Assembly: GCF_014643175.1 (NCBI RefSeq)
Contig: NZ_BMJH01000001.1
Coordinates: 372,001 to 436,000 of the forward strand
DNA: 64,000 bases
Direction of reading: 5' to 3'
DNA from: Hoyosella rhizosphaerae
Lineage (GTDB): Bacteria > Actinomycetota > Actinomycetes > Mycobacteriales > Mycobacteriaceae
The number at the start of each line of letters is the position of its first letter. Within the stretch, counting starts at the first letter, position 1. Under the pieces are notes generated by a model. The model was not told where the DNA came from. It ran no database searches and was given only the letters and a program-made list of their open reading frames with translations. Below, piece after piece: positions 18,059 to 26,992 of the stretch. A program made the position numbers and the translations under genes.

Positions 18059-18520
18059 TTATGAGTCCCATTCGGCTACTCGTTTGAGGGTGGCGAGTCC
18101 TTGGTCAAGTTCGGCGCCAATATTGCGTTCTACACGGTTAGTGAAGGGGAGACGCATTGTGCGTTTGCCGACCACAATCCATGTCACTGTGCAGGTGTCA
18201 TCGTGTGCGGCGAGCGCGAATGATGTTGTGCAGCTTCCGGTGTGAAGGCCTTCTGAATCGAACGCGATACGAAGATAGTGGGATGGTTTCGCGTCGGTTA
18301 TTTCCATTCGCCCCGTTCCTGCGAGTCGGTTACCTGCCCACGCGTACACGGCACCTTCGCCGCGTGCGGAGCCGCTGAATGACCGTTTGAGGTTTGCGTC
18401 GCGCCCGTCCCACGGTGACCACTGGCGCCAGGATCGGAAGTCAGCAAGCAGTGGATACACGAGTTCTCGAGGCGCATTGATGGCGATGCTGCGGCGCACG
18501 GTGTACGAACGGTGTTTCAT
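18059..18520 (-). CDS. SRPBCC-family (START/polyketide cyclase-like) protein
   Basis: The 153-residue protein has the Bet v1/SRPBCC pattern: TVRRSIAINAPRELVYPLLADFRSW at the N-terminus and the SPWDGRDANLKRSFSG segment common in polyketide-cyclase-like actinobacterial members. Such proteins bind hydrophobic ligands in a helix-grip cavity. It starts 14 bases after the upstream saccharopine-dehydrogenase-like gene, so the two are probably one transcript. No specific ligand can be proposed. Confidence 0.8.
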   Translation of the reverse strand: MKHRSYTVRRSIAINAPRELVYPLLADFRSWRQWSPWDGRDANLKRSFSGSARGEGAVYAWAGNRLAGTGRMEITDAKPSHYLRIAFDSEGLHTGSCTTSFALAAHDDTCTVTWIVVGKRTMRLPFTNRVERNIGAELDQGLATLKRVAEWDS

Positions 18521-18534
18521 GTTGCTCGTCCCCA

Positions 18535-19602
18535 CTACCGCCCGCTGCGGCCCTGCACCGGCCCGCGTTGCACGTTGGCGCCGGGGATGGTGGTGAGGAA
18601 GTCTCGCCCAAAGGCCTGGGAGGGTGACCAGGCACCGTACGGGATGCCGCCAGCCATGAGCCGATGGACTGCGTGGATGGTGCTGCGCGCAGTGAAGTCG
18701 TAGGTATTGGATACGGTGAGCGAGCCGCTGACGCACCGCCCAGTGCTATCGCGCAGTTCTGCCCATGCTTCGCTGCGGGTGTTCTCCCGCGTGTGGTCGT
18801 CGGGGCCCGCGATGGTTTTCGACAGTAGTTTCATCCCGGCGGCCCGCACGGGTGACCAGGCGAACGCCCGCCCTAGGACTCTTGCTCCCGCTTTGGTGGA
18901 CCGGGGTGATCCGAACTCTGTGAATGTGGTGATGGTTCCTATGCCGTAGGCCCGGTATGCACTACTGACGTCGCCGAGTGGTGCGCTGAGCACGGTGGTG
19001 TCCCCGGTGCTTAAGGGGATTGTGCGCGATGCGTGGCATGACGGGACTGTTGCCAATGCGCCGTTGATACGAATGGTGTTTCCCAGCACTAGCCCTTCGA
19101 GGGCAGCTTTTAGGGTTCCGGCACTGAAGCCGCCCCGGCTTACGACGGCAATGTCTGCTTCAGTGGCGTCGGGGAAATCGGCGACCAGTGTCGCGACGAG
19201 ATGATCGGACGGAACGACGTCGAATCCAACTCCTGGCACGAGGGTGATGCGCGCCGCTCGGGCGGCGTCATGGCATGCATAGATCGCTTCAAAGACGTCG
19301 ATCTCCCCGGTGAGGTCAACGTAATCAGTGCCTGCGGCCAGGCAAGCGGCGACCATGGGTGCGGCCGTCGCCGAGAATGGGCCCGCACAGTAAGCTACAA
19401 CGTCCACGCTTGTGAGTGCGTGTTCGAGGTCAATCTCGTCGTTGAGGTCCAGGATGCGGTAGTCGAGGCCAAGTTCGGTGGCTAGTTTTTCGATCGCTGC
19501 TGCGGAACGGCCAGCGAGCAGCGGTGTGTCACCCATTGCTGCGGCCATGCGGGCAATCAGTTCTCCGGTGTACCCGTTGGCGCCGTAGATCATCCAACTC
19601 AT
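18535..19602 (-). CDS. Saccharopine dehydrogenase-like NAD(P)-binding protein (trans-acting enoyl reductase type)
   Basis: The 355-residue protein begins with a Rossmann motif (YGANGYTGELIA), followed by LAGRSAAAIEKLA. A later VPGVGFDVVPSDHLVATLV is typical of the saccharopine-dehydrogenase-like/enoyl-reductase group found beside polyketide and mycobacterial lipid genes. It lacks a clear lysine-pathway context. A role in reducing unsaturated lipid intermediates is possible but only family-based. It is the first gene of a two-gene unit with the SRPBCC protein. Confidence 0.8.
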   Translation of the reverse strand: MSWMIYGANGYTGELIARMAAAMGDTPLLAGRSAAAIEKLATELGLDYRILDLNDEIDLEHALTSVDVVAYCAGPFSATAAPMVAACLAAGTDYVDLTGEIDVFEAIYACHDAARAARITLVPGVGFDVVPSDHLVATLVADFPDATEADIAVVSRGGFSAGTLKAALEGLVLGNTIRINGALATVPSCHASRTIPLSTGDTTVLSAPLGDVSSAYRAYGIGTITTFTEFGSPRSTKAGARVLGRAFAWSPVRAAGMKLLSKTIAGPDDHTRENTRSEAWAELRDSTGRCVSGSLTVSNTYDFTARSTIHAVHRLMAGGIPYGAWSPSQAFGRDFLTTIPGANVQRGPVQGRSGR

Positions 19603-19642
19603 ACTGCAAGCATCTCAGGTGGGGTGAAGTCTCCTGGCAACT

Positions 19643-21454
19643 TCAGCGAATATCGCTTTGCCGCTTCGCCTGTTGGTGAGTGGAGTAGTACTGGGCGTAT
19701 TTAGTTCCAGCGAACAGTAGAAGCAAGCCGACGAGAAGGAACGCAACCACTCGGTAGGCGCCGTCAAGGGCGGCGAGGTCGAAGATGAGCAGCTTCAGTA
19801 CTGCCGCAGCTGCGAGGACAAGTCCGATGACCACGATGCTTGGTGTGCGCTGCCCGCTTACTCCCTCGAGGAGTAGAGCTATTGCCGTGATCATCCATCC
19901 CACGGTGGTGACGGTGTGACCTGCGAGGAAGCCGATGCTTTCGCCGGCGATCAGAATCCCTGCGGTGACTGTGCCCATGCTGAATGCGTAGAGGCCGACA
20001 AGTCCGCACACGGTTCGCACAATTTCGACGTTCTCCGACGAAGCGTTGGTGCTTCGGATGACCACGCCTATGGTTACCACTACCGCTAGCAGGATTGCGG
20101 CAGCTACTACGACTGGGGTGCTTGCGAAGGTCAGTGCGCGACTCGGGTTGAGCAGTGCGGAAGGCGGACTTGCATCCATCAGGATGATCGTACCGACCAC
20201 CGTGTACACCCCACTGATTGCGAGAATTCCACCACGTACGCGACTACCGTCGGGGGACACTGCCGCCGCAGCGACCAGCACCAAGGCGAGGCTTAGGATC
20301 ACCGCGGGACGAAGGCTTTGCGACGATGCCACTAACGCGGCTGCGAGAACTAATGCGGCACCGACACCGCCGAGCGCGACGCGTGCGTGGGCGGGTACAC
20401 CGCGAACCAGCAGAGCAGCAACTACGCAAGCAACAGCAAAACTGAGGCATACAGTGACGTACATTTCATCCGGTAGCGCATTAGTCGAGGCGAGTACGGG
20501 GAGTGCTACCGCGATGATGACGCCTGTGGGAGCGGCGCGGTGTGCGTGCGCAGTGCTGCGCATCAGCGCAAGTGAGGTGCCTACGCCGACGGCAAACAGG
20601 AATGCCAGGAGGGCGACGATGATGTACGACTCCGCGATGGTGCGTCCAGGTTCGGCGACTGCGATTGTCATAGCTAGCGTTGGAGGGGCGACTCGTACGA
20701 CGTGGAGCAGAGGCCAGTCGCGCTGATGTTGGACGACATAGCTCGCGGCCATCAACGTGATGAGGAATGCGATCAAGGTTGCCGACAGTCCACCGGTGAC
20801 GATCGGTGCCAAAATTGCTGTGCCGAGTAGAACGAAGACTGCCAGCGTGAGGGATTCCCATCGCAGTGCGAGCCCCAACCCGATTGCGGCGATAGCGAAT
20901 CCGACGGCAAGCCCGACGATTGCGGGAACGAACTCATAGAGCGCTGTGGCGGCGATGACGTCGAGGCACAAACCAGCTAGGCCTGTCGCGGCGAGCGCGA
21001 CTGCACCTACACGGCCGCCGGGTTTACTCGCCACCTTCCACGCGACTCCGAGAAGCGCTGCACTGAGGAGGCCTCCGACGACGACCCGACCAAGCGGACC
21101 GAGCATGCCTGCCTGAATTGCCAAAATCAGGAGAAGTGCGACACCGACGAGGGTTACAGCCGCGCCGGTGACGGCCAGGATGCGTCCGACTACGCCCTCG
21201 CGTTCAAACCACGCTTCAGGCTGGTCGTCAACTGACGCTGGTTGACCGGCTGGCGGCTGCATAGGTGGCGGCTGCACTGGTTGTTGTACGCGCGGCGACT
21301 GGTGTGGTTGCACCGGCGCGGGTGCGTCGTTGGCTTGGATTGAGCGTTGCAGCAGGTCTAGCTCTGTCCGGGCATACTGCACTTGTGTGCTGAGCTCCTG
21401 CAGTCGTGCTGCGAGCCGTGCCGCAAGCTCGCGATCACTTGGTGGGTACACCAC
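19643..21454 (-). CDS. DUF2339-like polytopic membrane protein
   Basis: The 603-residue protein starts with a short coiled segment (LAARLQELSTQVQYARTELDLLQRS shows the pattern), then a Pro/Gln-rich linker (about 45-75). The rest is almost entirely hydrophobic, with roughly 16-18 membrane helices and a C-terminal LKLLIFDLAALDGAYRVVAFLLVGLLLL, a signature of DUF2339 proteins. The function of that family is unknown. The start is GTG at 21454. A second membrane protein lies 40 bases upstream on the same strand. Confidence 0.75.
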   Translation of the reverse strand: MVYPPSDRELAARLAARLQELSTQVQYARTELDLLQRSIQANDAPAPVQPHQSPRVQQPVQPPPMQPPAGQPASVDDQPEAWFEREGVVGRILAVTGAAVTLVGVALLLILAIQAGMLGPLGRVVVGGLLSAALLGVAWKVASKPGGRVGAVALAATGLAGLCLDVIAATALYEFVPAIVGLAVGFAIAAIGLGLALRWESLTLAVFVLLGTAILAPIVTGGLSATLIAFLITLMAASYVVQHQRDWPLLHVVRVAPPTLAMTIAVAEPGRTIAESYIIVALLAFLFAVGVGTSLALMRSTAHAHRAAPTGVIIAVALPVLASTNALPDEMYVTVCLSFAVACVVAALLVRGVPAHARVALGGVGAALVLAAALVASSQSLRPAVILSLALVLVAAAAVSPDGSRVRGGILAISGVYTVVGTIILMDASPPSALLNPSRALTFASTPVVVAAAILLAVVVTIGVVIRSTNASSENVEIVRTVCGLVGLYAFSMGTVTAGILIAGESIGFLAGHTVTTVGWMITAIALLLEGVSGQRTPSIVVIGLVLAAAAVLKLLIFDLAALDGAYRVVAFLLVGLLLLFAGTKYAQYYSTHQQAKRQSDIR

Positions 21455-21494
21455 TACATTGTCGTATACCGGCGCCGTATGGGTGACTTAACGG

Positions 21495-22247
21495 CTACTG
21501 CGACATGTAGCGAGCGTGTTGTACCTGATAGACGCGCCGAGTCAGGACTTCTGCGAACACAAACATGAGCAAAGCTGCGATGAGCACGTTGGTGGGGGCG
21601 ACGGAATCGAATGCGAGTCCTGCCGTCAACACAAGTCCGACGATTACGCGGTAGCTGACGTACACGACTGCGCCCCAGAATCGAAACAACAGTGTCGCGC
21701 ATACAGCTACGACACCCACAGCGATGCCCGCCACGACAATAGGTAGCGGCAACAGGCCGATGATGATGTTGCGTGGTTCGGGGTCCATCGCCGCCAAGGC
21801 GCCAACGAAGAGGATTTCCGTGGCGAGGAGGAACCCTGCAAGTGTACGAATGCGCAATTCATCGGCGTGTTTGACCGGTACGGACCTGGTGACGGAGTAG
21901 TCGCGCATTTTCGACGCCATTAGTCCGGCAAGTGCAAGTATTGCTAGGGCGATGCCGAAACCAACATCGCTTCCTTCAATGAGGTAGCACATTAGTAGGA
22001 ACATGCGCACCGATACATAAACGTGTGCGGCCCACAACTTGTCGAAGAGAACGAAAAGCAGCAGCACCAGCGACATTGCGTATGTGGCAAGTTCGGTTAC
22101 CAGGAGCCAGGATGCTCCACCGTCCGGCCAGGATGTGAACAGCACCATGGCGATGAGCGCTTCGATGGTGAGAAGCACAACGACCAGTACGACCGGTTTG
22201 CGGCTGGTCGCAGCAGGGGATGAAGCGTGCGGGGGAGTTGCCGCCAC
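21495..22247 (-). CDS. Polytopic membrane protein of unknown function
   Basis: The 250-residue protein has about seven or eight hydrophobic helices, a short polar N-terminus and a C-terminal polar tail (TRRVYQVQHARYMSQ). It starts at GTG 22247 with AAAGG upstream. I recognise no family. It is probably co-transcribed with the DUF2339-like gene downstream, so the two may form a membrane complex. Confidence 0.7.
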   Translation of the reverse strand: MAATPPHASSPAATSRKPVVLVVVLLTIEALIAMVLFTSWPDGGASWLLVTELATYAMSLVLLLFVLFDKLWAAHVYVSVRMFLLMCYLIEGSDVGFGIALAILALAGLMASKMRDYSVTRSVPVKHADELRIRTLAGFLLATEILFVGALAAMDPEPRNIIIGLLPLPIVVAGIAVGVVAVCATLLFRFWGAVVYVSYRVIVGLVLTAGLAFDSVAPTNVLIAALLMFVFAEVLTRRVYQVQHARYMSQ

Positions 22248-22365
22248 CGAAGGCCTTTCGATAGGTGCGAGGCTGTCTGGTTCGGCACGAGAGTATCAGT
22301 GTTCAGTGGCCGCCGTAACTAGAGTGCGGGCGCAATTGGTTCTCAATCAGGCGCCCGATATCGAG

Positions 22366-22381
22366 TATGTTAGAGTGCATA
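22366..22381 (+). promoter_or_regulatory. Putative operator/promoter of the moaA transcript
   Basis: TATGTTAGAGTGCATA matches at 13 of 16 positions the perfect palindrome TATGCTAGATAGCATA upstream of the molybdopterin oxidoreductase. The right half merges with CATACT, a likely -10 element. A common regulator of the molybdenum genes is inferred. Confidence 0.45.
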
Positions 22382-22485
22382 CTAATGTCGAGGGTGGCGC
22401 CACTCCATGAACGCTATGTTTTGCCGTGACCCCGCCACAGCGTCTGTCGATGCACCACAAAGCATGACGAAAGAGCGGTGAAATT

Positions 22486-22707
22486 ATGGCTGAGAGTTCA
22501 CTCCGGGTGGGAATCGCTGGTTCCGGTCCGGCCGGAATTTACGCCACTGATGCGCTTACGAAGTCCGATGTATGTACCGAGCATGGTGTCAGCATCGACA
22601 TCTTCGAGCGTATGCCCGCACCGTTTGGTCTCATTCGTTACGGCGTGGCACCGGACCACCCCCGCATCAAAGTCGTCGAACGCGACGAAATGCTCCGCGC
22701 TTCTTAG
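22486..22707 (+). pseudogene. fprA: Internally deleted fprA (ferredoxin-NADP+ reductase) remnant
   Basis: The 73-residue product begins exactly like FprA ferredoxin/adrenodoxin reductases: [12 protein letters not shown] for FAD binding, then [23 protein letters not shown]. The normal protein has about 450 residues. After PRIK the sequence reads [11 protein letters not shown] and stops, which resembles the C-terminal end of FprA proteins rather than random tail. It therefore looks like an in-frame deletion of some 380 codons joined at a short PR(I/V)K homology. It lies 19 bases before moaA and could still act as a translated leader for it. The C-terminal match is from memory of the family. Confidence 0.7.
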
Positions 22708-22726
22708 GGCAAGTAAGGACACTGCC

Positions 22727-23779
22727 GTGCCCATCACCCCGCTGGGTCTACCAAGCGTGACCCCCCACATTGCTGAGCGGCCCCGCGCGTCTGAACTTAT
22801 CGACCGCTACGGTCGGGTCGCCAAAGACCTTCGGGTATCGGTGACTGATCGATGTAACCTCCGGTGCACCTACTGCATGCCAGAGGAAGGGCCAGGTTGG
22901 CTGCCCGGCGGACAACTCTTGTCCACCGATGAACTTGCGCGCCTGCTCACGATCGCGGTGCGTGATCTCGGAATCACTGAGATTCGCTTCACCGGCGGCG
23001 AGCCCCTGTTGCGCCCAGACCTACCGGATCTCATAGCTACTGCGGCCTCGCTGCTGCCCCGGCCCGAGTTGTCTATCACCACGAACGGAATCGGCCTCGC
23101 GGAGAAGGCGCACGCTTTGGCAGTCGCAGGTCTTGACCGCGTGAATGTTTCACTTGACACTATTGACCGTGAAACATTCAGGGTAATTAGCCGCCGTGAT
23201 CGCCTTGCTGACGTGCTGCGCGGCCTCGAATCGGCCAAGCATGCGGGCCTTAAACCCGTCAAAGTTAATGCCCTGCTGCAACGAGGAATCAATGATGCAC
23301 ATGCGGCAGACCTCCTCGAATTCTGTCTCAATCACGGATACGAGCTCCGAATAATCGAACACATGCCACTCGACGCTGGACATCTGTGGCGTAGCGACGA
23401 GATGGTCACTGCCAATGAGATTCTCGCGTCCCTGGCAGAGCGTTTCAGTTTGACACCTGACCCACAGCTTCGCGGAGCAGCCCCCGCACAGCGCTGGCTG
23501 GTTGACGGAGGCCCAGCTACTGTCGGAATTATTGCTTCGGTGACGAAACCATTCTGTGGTGACTGTGACCGTGTCCGGCTGACGGCGGACGGCCAGGTCC
23601 GCAATTGCCTCTTTGCCAGCGACGAGACAGATCTGCGGTCCTTGCTTCGAGGATCTGCCGACGACGAAGAGATCGCTGATCAGTGGCGCATGGCCATATG
23701 GAATAAGAAGCCGGGTCACGGGATCAACGATCCTGATTTTCTTCAGCCATCCCGACCGATGAGTGCAATCGGCGGCTGA
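22727..23779 (+). CDS. moaA: GTP 3',8-cyclase MoaA (radical SAM, molybdenum cofactor synthesis)
   Basis: The 350-residue protein has the radical SAM motif in RCNLRCTYCMPEEG, the FTGGEPLLR loop, and the C-terminal second cluster motif FCGDCDRVRLTADGQVRNCLF. It ends in the Gly-Gly dipeptide that is required for MoaA activity. It makes (8S)-3',8-cyclo-7,8-dihydro-GTP, the first step to molybdopterin. The start is GTG 22727 with AAGGAC seven bases upstream. No other moa gene is in the window. A molybdopterin oxidoreductase lies downstream on the opposite strand. Confidence 0.95.
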   Translation: MPITPLGLPSVTPHIAERPRASELIDRYGRVAKDLRVSVTDRCNLRCTYCMPEEGPGWLPGGQLLSTDELARLLTIAVRDLGITEIRFTGGEPLLRPDLPDLIATAASLLPRPELSITTNGIGLAEKAHALAVAGLDRVNVSLDTIDRETFRVISRRDRLADVLRGLESAKHAGLKPVKVNALLQRGINDAHAADLLEFCLNHGYELRIIEHMPLDAGHLWRSDEMVTANEILASLAERFSLTPDPQLRGAAPAQRWLVDGGPATVGIIASVTKPFCGDCDRVRLTADGQVRNCLFASDETDLRSLLRGSADDEEIADQWRMAIWNKKPGHGINDPDFLQPSRPMSAIGG

Positions 23780-23811
23780 AGACACCGTTCGCCGGAGGCT
23801 AGTGGCACGAA

Positions 23812-23849
23812 AAAGCAGCCCCTCGGTACCGTTTCCGAGGGGCTGCTTT
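23812..23849. terminator. Bidirectional terminator between moaA and ferredoxin gene
   Basis: AAAGCAGCCCCTCGG (23812-23826) pairs perfectly over 15 bases with 23835-23849 around an eight-base loop, with A and T runs at the outer ends. It serves the convergent moaA and ferredoxin genes. Confidence 0.9.
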
Positions 23850-23859
23850 CACACGTCTT

Positions 23860-24180
23860 TCACTCGGCCTTTTGGGGCAGTGCGGCGACAAAGGGTGCGT
23901 CGTGGGAAGTTTTGCCTACCTTCGCGGCGCCTCCTGGTGAGCCGAGTGCGTCAAAGAAGTCCACGTTCGCCGCGATGTAGTCCGCCCACTCCTCCGGGGT
24001 GTCATCTTCATAGAAGATCGCCTCGACCGGACAAACCGGCTCGCAGGCTCCGCAATCGACGCACTCGTCTGGATGGATGTACAGCATTCTGTCGCCCTCG
24101 TAAATGCAGTCGACAGGGCATTCTTCGATACATGCCTTGTCAAGAATGTCGACGCACGGTTCGGCGATGATGTAGGTCAT
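23860..24180 (-). CDS. 7Fe ferredoxin (FdxA/FdxC type)
   Basis: The 106-residue protein has the seven-iron ferredoxin pattern: Cys9, Cys17, Cys21 and Cys25 in the first part, and CVDCGACEPVCP (Cys40, 43, 46, 50) in the second. It binds a 3Fe-4S and a 4Fe-4S cluster and carries electrons in the cytoplasm. AGGAAA precedes ATG 24180. It starts ten bases after the molybdopterin oxidoreductase gene, so it is probably that enzyme's electron partner. FprA-type reductases normally reduce this ferredoxin class, but only an fprA remnant is present here. Confidence 0.92.
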   Translation of the reverse strand: MTYIIAEPCVDILDKACIEECPVDCIYEGDRMLYIHPDECVDCGACEPVCPVEAIFYEDDTPEEWADYIAANVDFFDALGSPGGAAKVGKTSHDAPFVAALPQKAE

Positions 24181-24190
24181 CGGTTTCCTG

Positions 24191-26683
24191 TCAGGTAGTG
24201 AGGGGTTCGAGCCGGGCGGGAACATACTTGTGCCACGGGGTTCCAGCGAACTCGTCCCTAAGATCGGCAGTGGTGAGTTCGTTGGGGGCGACACCGGTGA
24301 TCGCGGTGCCGTCGGCATCAGGAAAGTCCACACCAAGGCCGTTAGGCAGTGCGATGTTGCCGGGTTGCATCATGTCGCTGTATTCGACGAGGACTTCCGC
24401 AGCACCACCGCTGGTAACCAATCGTGCGCGATCGCCGTCTGCAATCCCCAGTGTGGAAGCATCGCTGACGTTCACGCGGAGTGCACCGTCGCGGTCTCGG
24501 CGACGCCAGTCTGGGTTGCGGATGATTGTGTTCGCGGTAAATGCCCGGCGTTCGCCAGCAGCGAGTACCAACGGGAATTCGTCAGTGGTCCAGGAGGACC
24601 GTGCGGTGGCCAGGTTGCGGGTCTGCTCCAGCAATTCGTCGATAACAATGGTGAAACGTCGGTCTTTGCGCGTCACGTAGTTCCACACGGTGTCCCAGGT
24701 GTCAGATGTGAACACCACGCCGGAGTCTGATTCGAGGATCCGATCAAACAGTGCGTTACCGGGTGCCAGGCCAACTCCGGTGAATCCCGCTCGGGCGACA
24801 GCCTCGGGGTTGGCGGCAGCACACATTTGGGCAGCTCCCCAGAGCACCGCTGCTCCGCGCATGTTTTCTGGCAGAGTGTCGCCGAGGGTTTCGTACAAAA
24901 TATATGGAGCGAGCTGAGCGAACCGCGGTTGCGCCAGGGTAAGTGCCATAAAGGTGGCACCAAAAGTGTTTCGACCAGTGTGAGCGGCGGTCCGCAGTTT
25001 GGCTAGCGTTGCCTTGTCGATGACGTCCATGCGGCGGATGATTTGAGCATAGATTTCCGGTTCGGCAAGCGTTCCCGGCAACGGTTCAAACACTGGTTTA
25101 CGGAGGTGGAAGACGTTGTGGGGGAACTCGAAGTTGAAAAAGGTTGCTTCAGGCTTTTCGAACTGGCTTGCTGCGGGAAGTACGTAGTCCGCGTTACGTG
25201 CGGTTTCAGTGAACGCGACATCCACAACAACAGTGAGGTCGAGTTGCCGCATCGCCTGACGAAATCGTTTCGAATCGGGGAGTGAATGGGCCGGGTTGGT
25301 GCTGTCGAGCCACATCGCCCGGAACCGTTTGGGGTGGTCGGTGAGGATTTCCTCTGTGATCGAGTTGCACGGGATGAGCCCGCCGATGATGCGTGCACCA
25401 GTGACGGGTGTTCGTCGAGCTCCACCGGCTGAGTTGCTCACCTTGGGTGGGCCACCAACTAGTGGGGAAAGTACGTCGACGAGTGCGCGGGAGCCACGTT
25501 CGACTCCTTTGCTCATACCTGGTGTTCGTGCGGCAGTGGGAATCAGGTCCGCAGCGGTTGCCGCAGCTATCTGCATTGCTTTTGCGATCACACGTCTTTG
25601 TGCACGCTGCATCGTTGTCGGGTTTTTCTTGCCGCCTCCCGAGCCACCTCCGGCTAGAGGCACAAAACTTGAATGCAGAAACATCGTTCCTGGACGGGCG
25701 AAGTTGCCGGTGAGCATCCACAGCATTTTGTTGAGGTATGACACCAGAGTGCTGTTGGGTGCCTGTTGAATACCAAGGTCTTCGTAGACACATACGCTGC
25801 GCGCGGTGCCAATTCGCCGTGCAGCTGATCGTATCTGCTCCTCGGGCACACCACAGATGTCGGCAAAGGCGGGAACATCTATGGTCGAGAACACCTCCCG
25901 AACCTGTTCGTATCCTGTTGTGTGTTCATTGATGAACTGCTGATCGACGAGGTTCTCCTGCACGAGAACAGCAACCATGGCAGCGATCAGCCAAGCATCA
26001 CCACCTGGCCTGACTTGTAAGTGGTGGTCAGCGAGAGCGGCAGTTTCGCTAACCCGGGGATCCACAACCACCATCGACTTGTTCGGATCCTTCGACACTG
26101 CCTTCAGCAGGGGTCGTGCGCGCGGAAAGCTGTGTGACTGCCACGGGTTTTTACCGATAAACACCAGTACTTCAGCGTTCTCGAAGTCGCCTTTGGTGTG
26201 GCCGCCGTAAAGCTTGCCGTCCACCCACATCTCGCCCGTCTTTTCTTGGGCGAGTGCGTTTGAGTAGAACTTCGATCCGAGCGCGGCGCGTAGTGCCACA
26301 GCGTTCGCCGAGCCAAGGTGATTTCCTTGCCCACCGCCGCCGTAGAAAAAGATCGTCTCGCCACCATGCTGTTCCTTGATCCCGAGAAGCTTGGCGGTGA
26401 TTTCGTCGAGAGCGGTGTCCCAGTCGATTTCTGCGTAGCTGCCATCAGGCTCGCGCCGCATGGGGGTGGTGATTCGGTGTGGGCCATTTTGGTAAAGGTC
26501 GAGGCGCATTGCTTTTTCGCAGGTATACCCCTCTGACGCTGGATGATCCTTGTCGCCACGAACTTTTGCGATCCGTCCTCCGTCAAGGTCGAGGATTACT
26601 CCGCAGTTGCATTCGCACAGAATGCAGGCGGATTTCTTCGACAGAACCGGAACGCTCCGGTTTTTCGTGTCACCAGGATTCAT
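24191..26683 (-). CDS. Molybdopterin-dependent oxidoreductase (formate dehydrogenase/nitrate reductase superfamily)
   Basis: The 830-residue protein has the N-terminal 4Fe-4S motif (Cys20, Cys23, Cys27, Cys55). The bis-MGD binding region follows (FYGGGGQGNHLG, FIGKNPWQSHSFPRARPLL, VVVDPRVSETAALADHHLQVRPGGDAWL), and the C-terminal dinucleotide-binding domain starts near 690 (FPLVLAAGERR...). It has no Tat signal, so it is cytoplasmic. It belongs to an actinobacterial branch (NALAQEKTGEMWVDGKLYG) of unknown substrate. It forms an operon with the ferredoxin and has a 16-bp palindrome upstream of its start. Confidence 0.9.
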   Translation of the reverse strand: MNPGDTKNRSVPVLSKKSACILCECNCGVILDLDGGRIAKVRGDKDHPASEGYTCEKAMRLDLYQNGPHRITTPMRREPDGSYAEIDWDTALDEITAKLLGIKEQHGGETIFFYGGGGQGNHLGSANAVALRAALGSKFYSNALAQEKTGEMWVDGKLYGGHTKGDFENAEVLVFIGKNPWQSHSFPRARPLLKAVSKDPNKSMVVVDPRVSETAALADHHLQVRPGGDAWLIAAMVAVLVQENLVDQQFINEHTTGYEQVREVFSTIDVPAFADICGVPEEQIRSAARRIGTARSVCVYEDLGIQQAPNSTLVSYLNKMLWMLTGNFARPGTMFLHSSFVPLAGGGSGGGKKNPTTMQRAQRRVIAKAMQIAAATAADLIPTAARTPGMSKGVERGSRALVDVLSPLVGGPPKVSNSAGGARRTPVTGARIIGGLIPCNSITEEILTDHPKRFRAMWLDSTNPAHSLPDSKRFRQAMRQLDLTVVVDVAFTETARNADYVLPAASQFEKPEATFFNFEFPHNVFHLRKPVFEPLPGTLAEPEIYAQIIRRMDVIDKATLAKLRTAAHTGRNTFGATFMALTLAQPRFAQLAPYILYETLGDTLPENMRGAAVLWGAAQMCAAANPEAVARAGFTGVGLAPGNALFDRILESDSGVVFTSDTWDTVWNYVTRKDRRFTIVIDELLEQTRNLATARSSWTTDEFPLVLAAGERRAFTANTIIRNPDWRRRDRDGALRVNVSDASTLGIADGDRARLVTSGGAAEVLVEYSDMMQPGNIALPNGLGVDFPDADGTAITGVAPNELTTADLRDEFAGTPWHKYVPARLEPLTT

Positions 26684-26722
26684 TTCTTCTCCTCACCGCC
26701 GAACCCACAAAAGCTTCGGGAC

Positions 26723-26738
26723 TATGCTAGATAGCATA
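26723..26738. promoter_or_regulatory. Perfect 16-bp palindrome upstream of the molybdopterin oxidoreductase
   Basis: TATGCTA-GA-TAGCATA lies 40 bases upstream of the oxidoreductase start. On the minus strand its end overlaps CATAGT, a possible -10 element. The same motif with 13 of 16 positions recurs before moaA. Confidence 0.55.
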
Positions 26739-26992
26739 TTGGTGGACCTAACAATGTCAATGGCAACACGGTCAAAATGGGAGCATCGGCAATTACCGCC
26801 AAATGCCCAACGCTTATCCGTCACGACGAAATCTACGGGGCGTCAGGTTCCCATTCATCAGCGCGCCCGGCGACACGCATTAGTGTGATGTGAGCCGTCG
26901 GGGTGGTCGAAACCGCGACGGCGGCGTTACCCTTGGCGGTGAATCTAATTTTGCGACCTCGGCATCGAACCGGGCTCTGAAGGAATGTGACT
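26739..26992. other. Divergent intergenic region before the PBP gene
   Basis: About 250 bases separate the palindrome from the PBP start. An 88-codon frame on the minus strand (26833-27099) overlaps the PBP start and has no recognisable domain or ribosome site, so it is not called. A GAAGGA ribosome site at 26979-26984 serves the PBP gene. I see no RNA structure here. Confidence 0.5.

Noticed and set aside
20046-20726. 226-codon plus-strand frame opposite the DUF2339-like gene
   Set aside because: Ala/Thr/Arg-rich shadow without ribosome site, opposite a convincing polytopic membrane protein.
22478-22726. Upstream extension of the moaA frame
   Set aside because: It would overlap the fprA remnant in another frame. 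GTG 22727 has a good ribosome site and gives the normal MoaA N-terminus.
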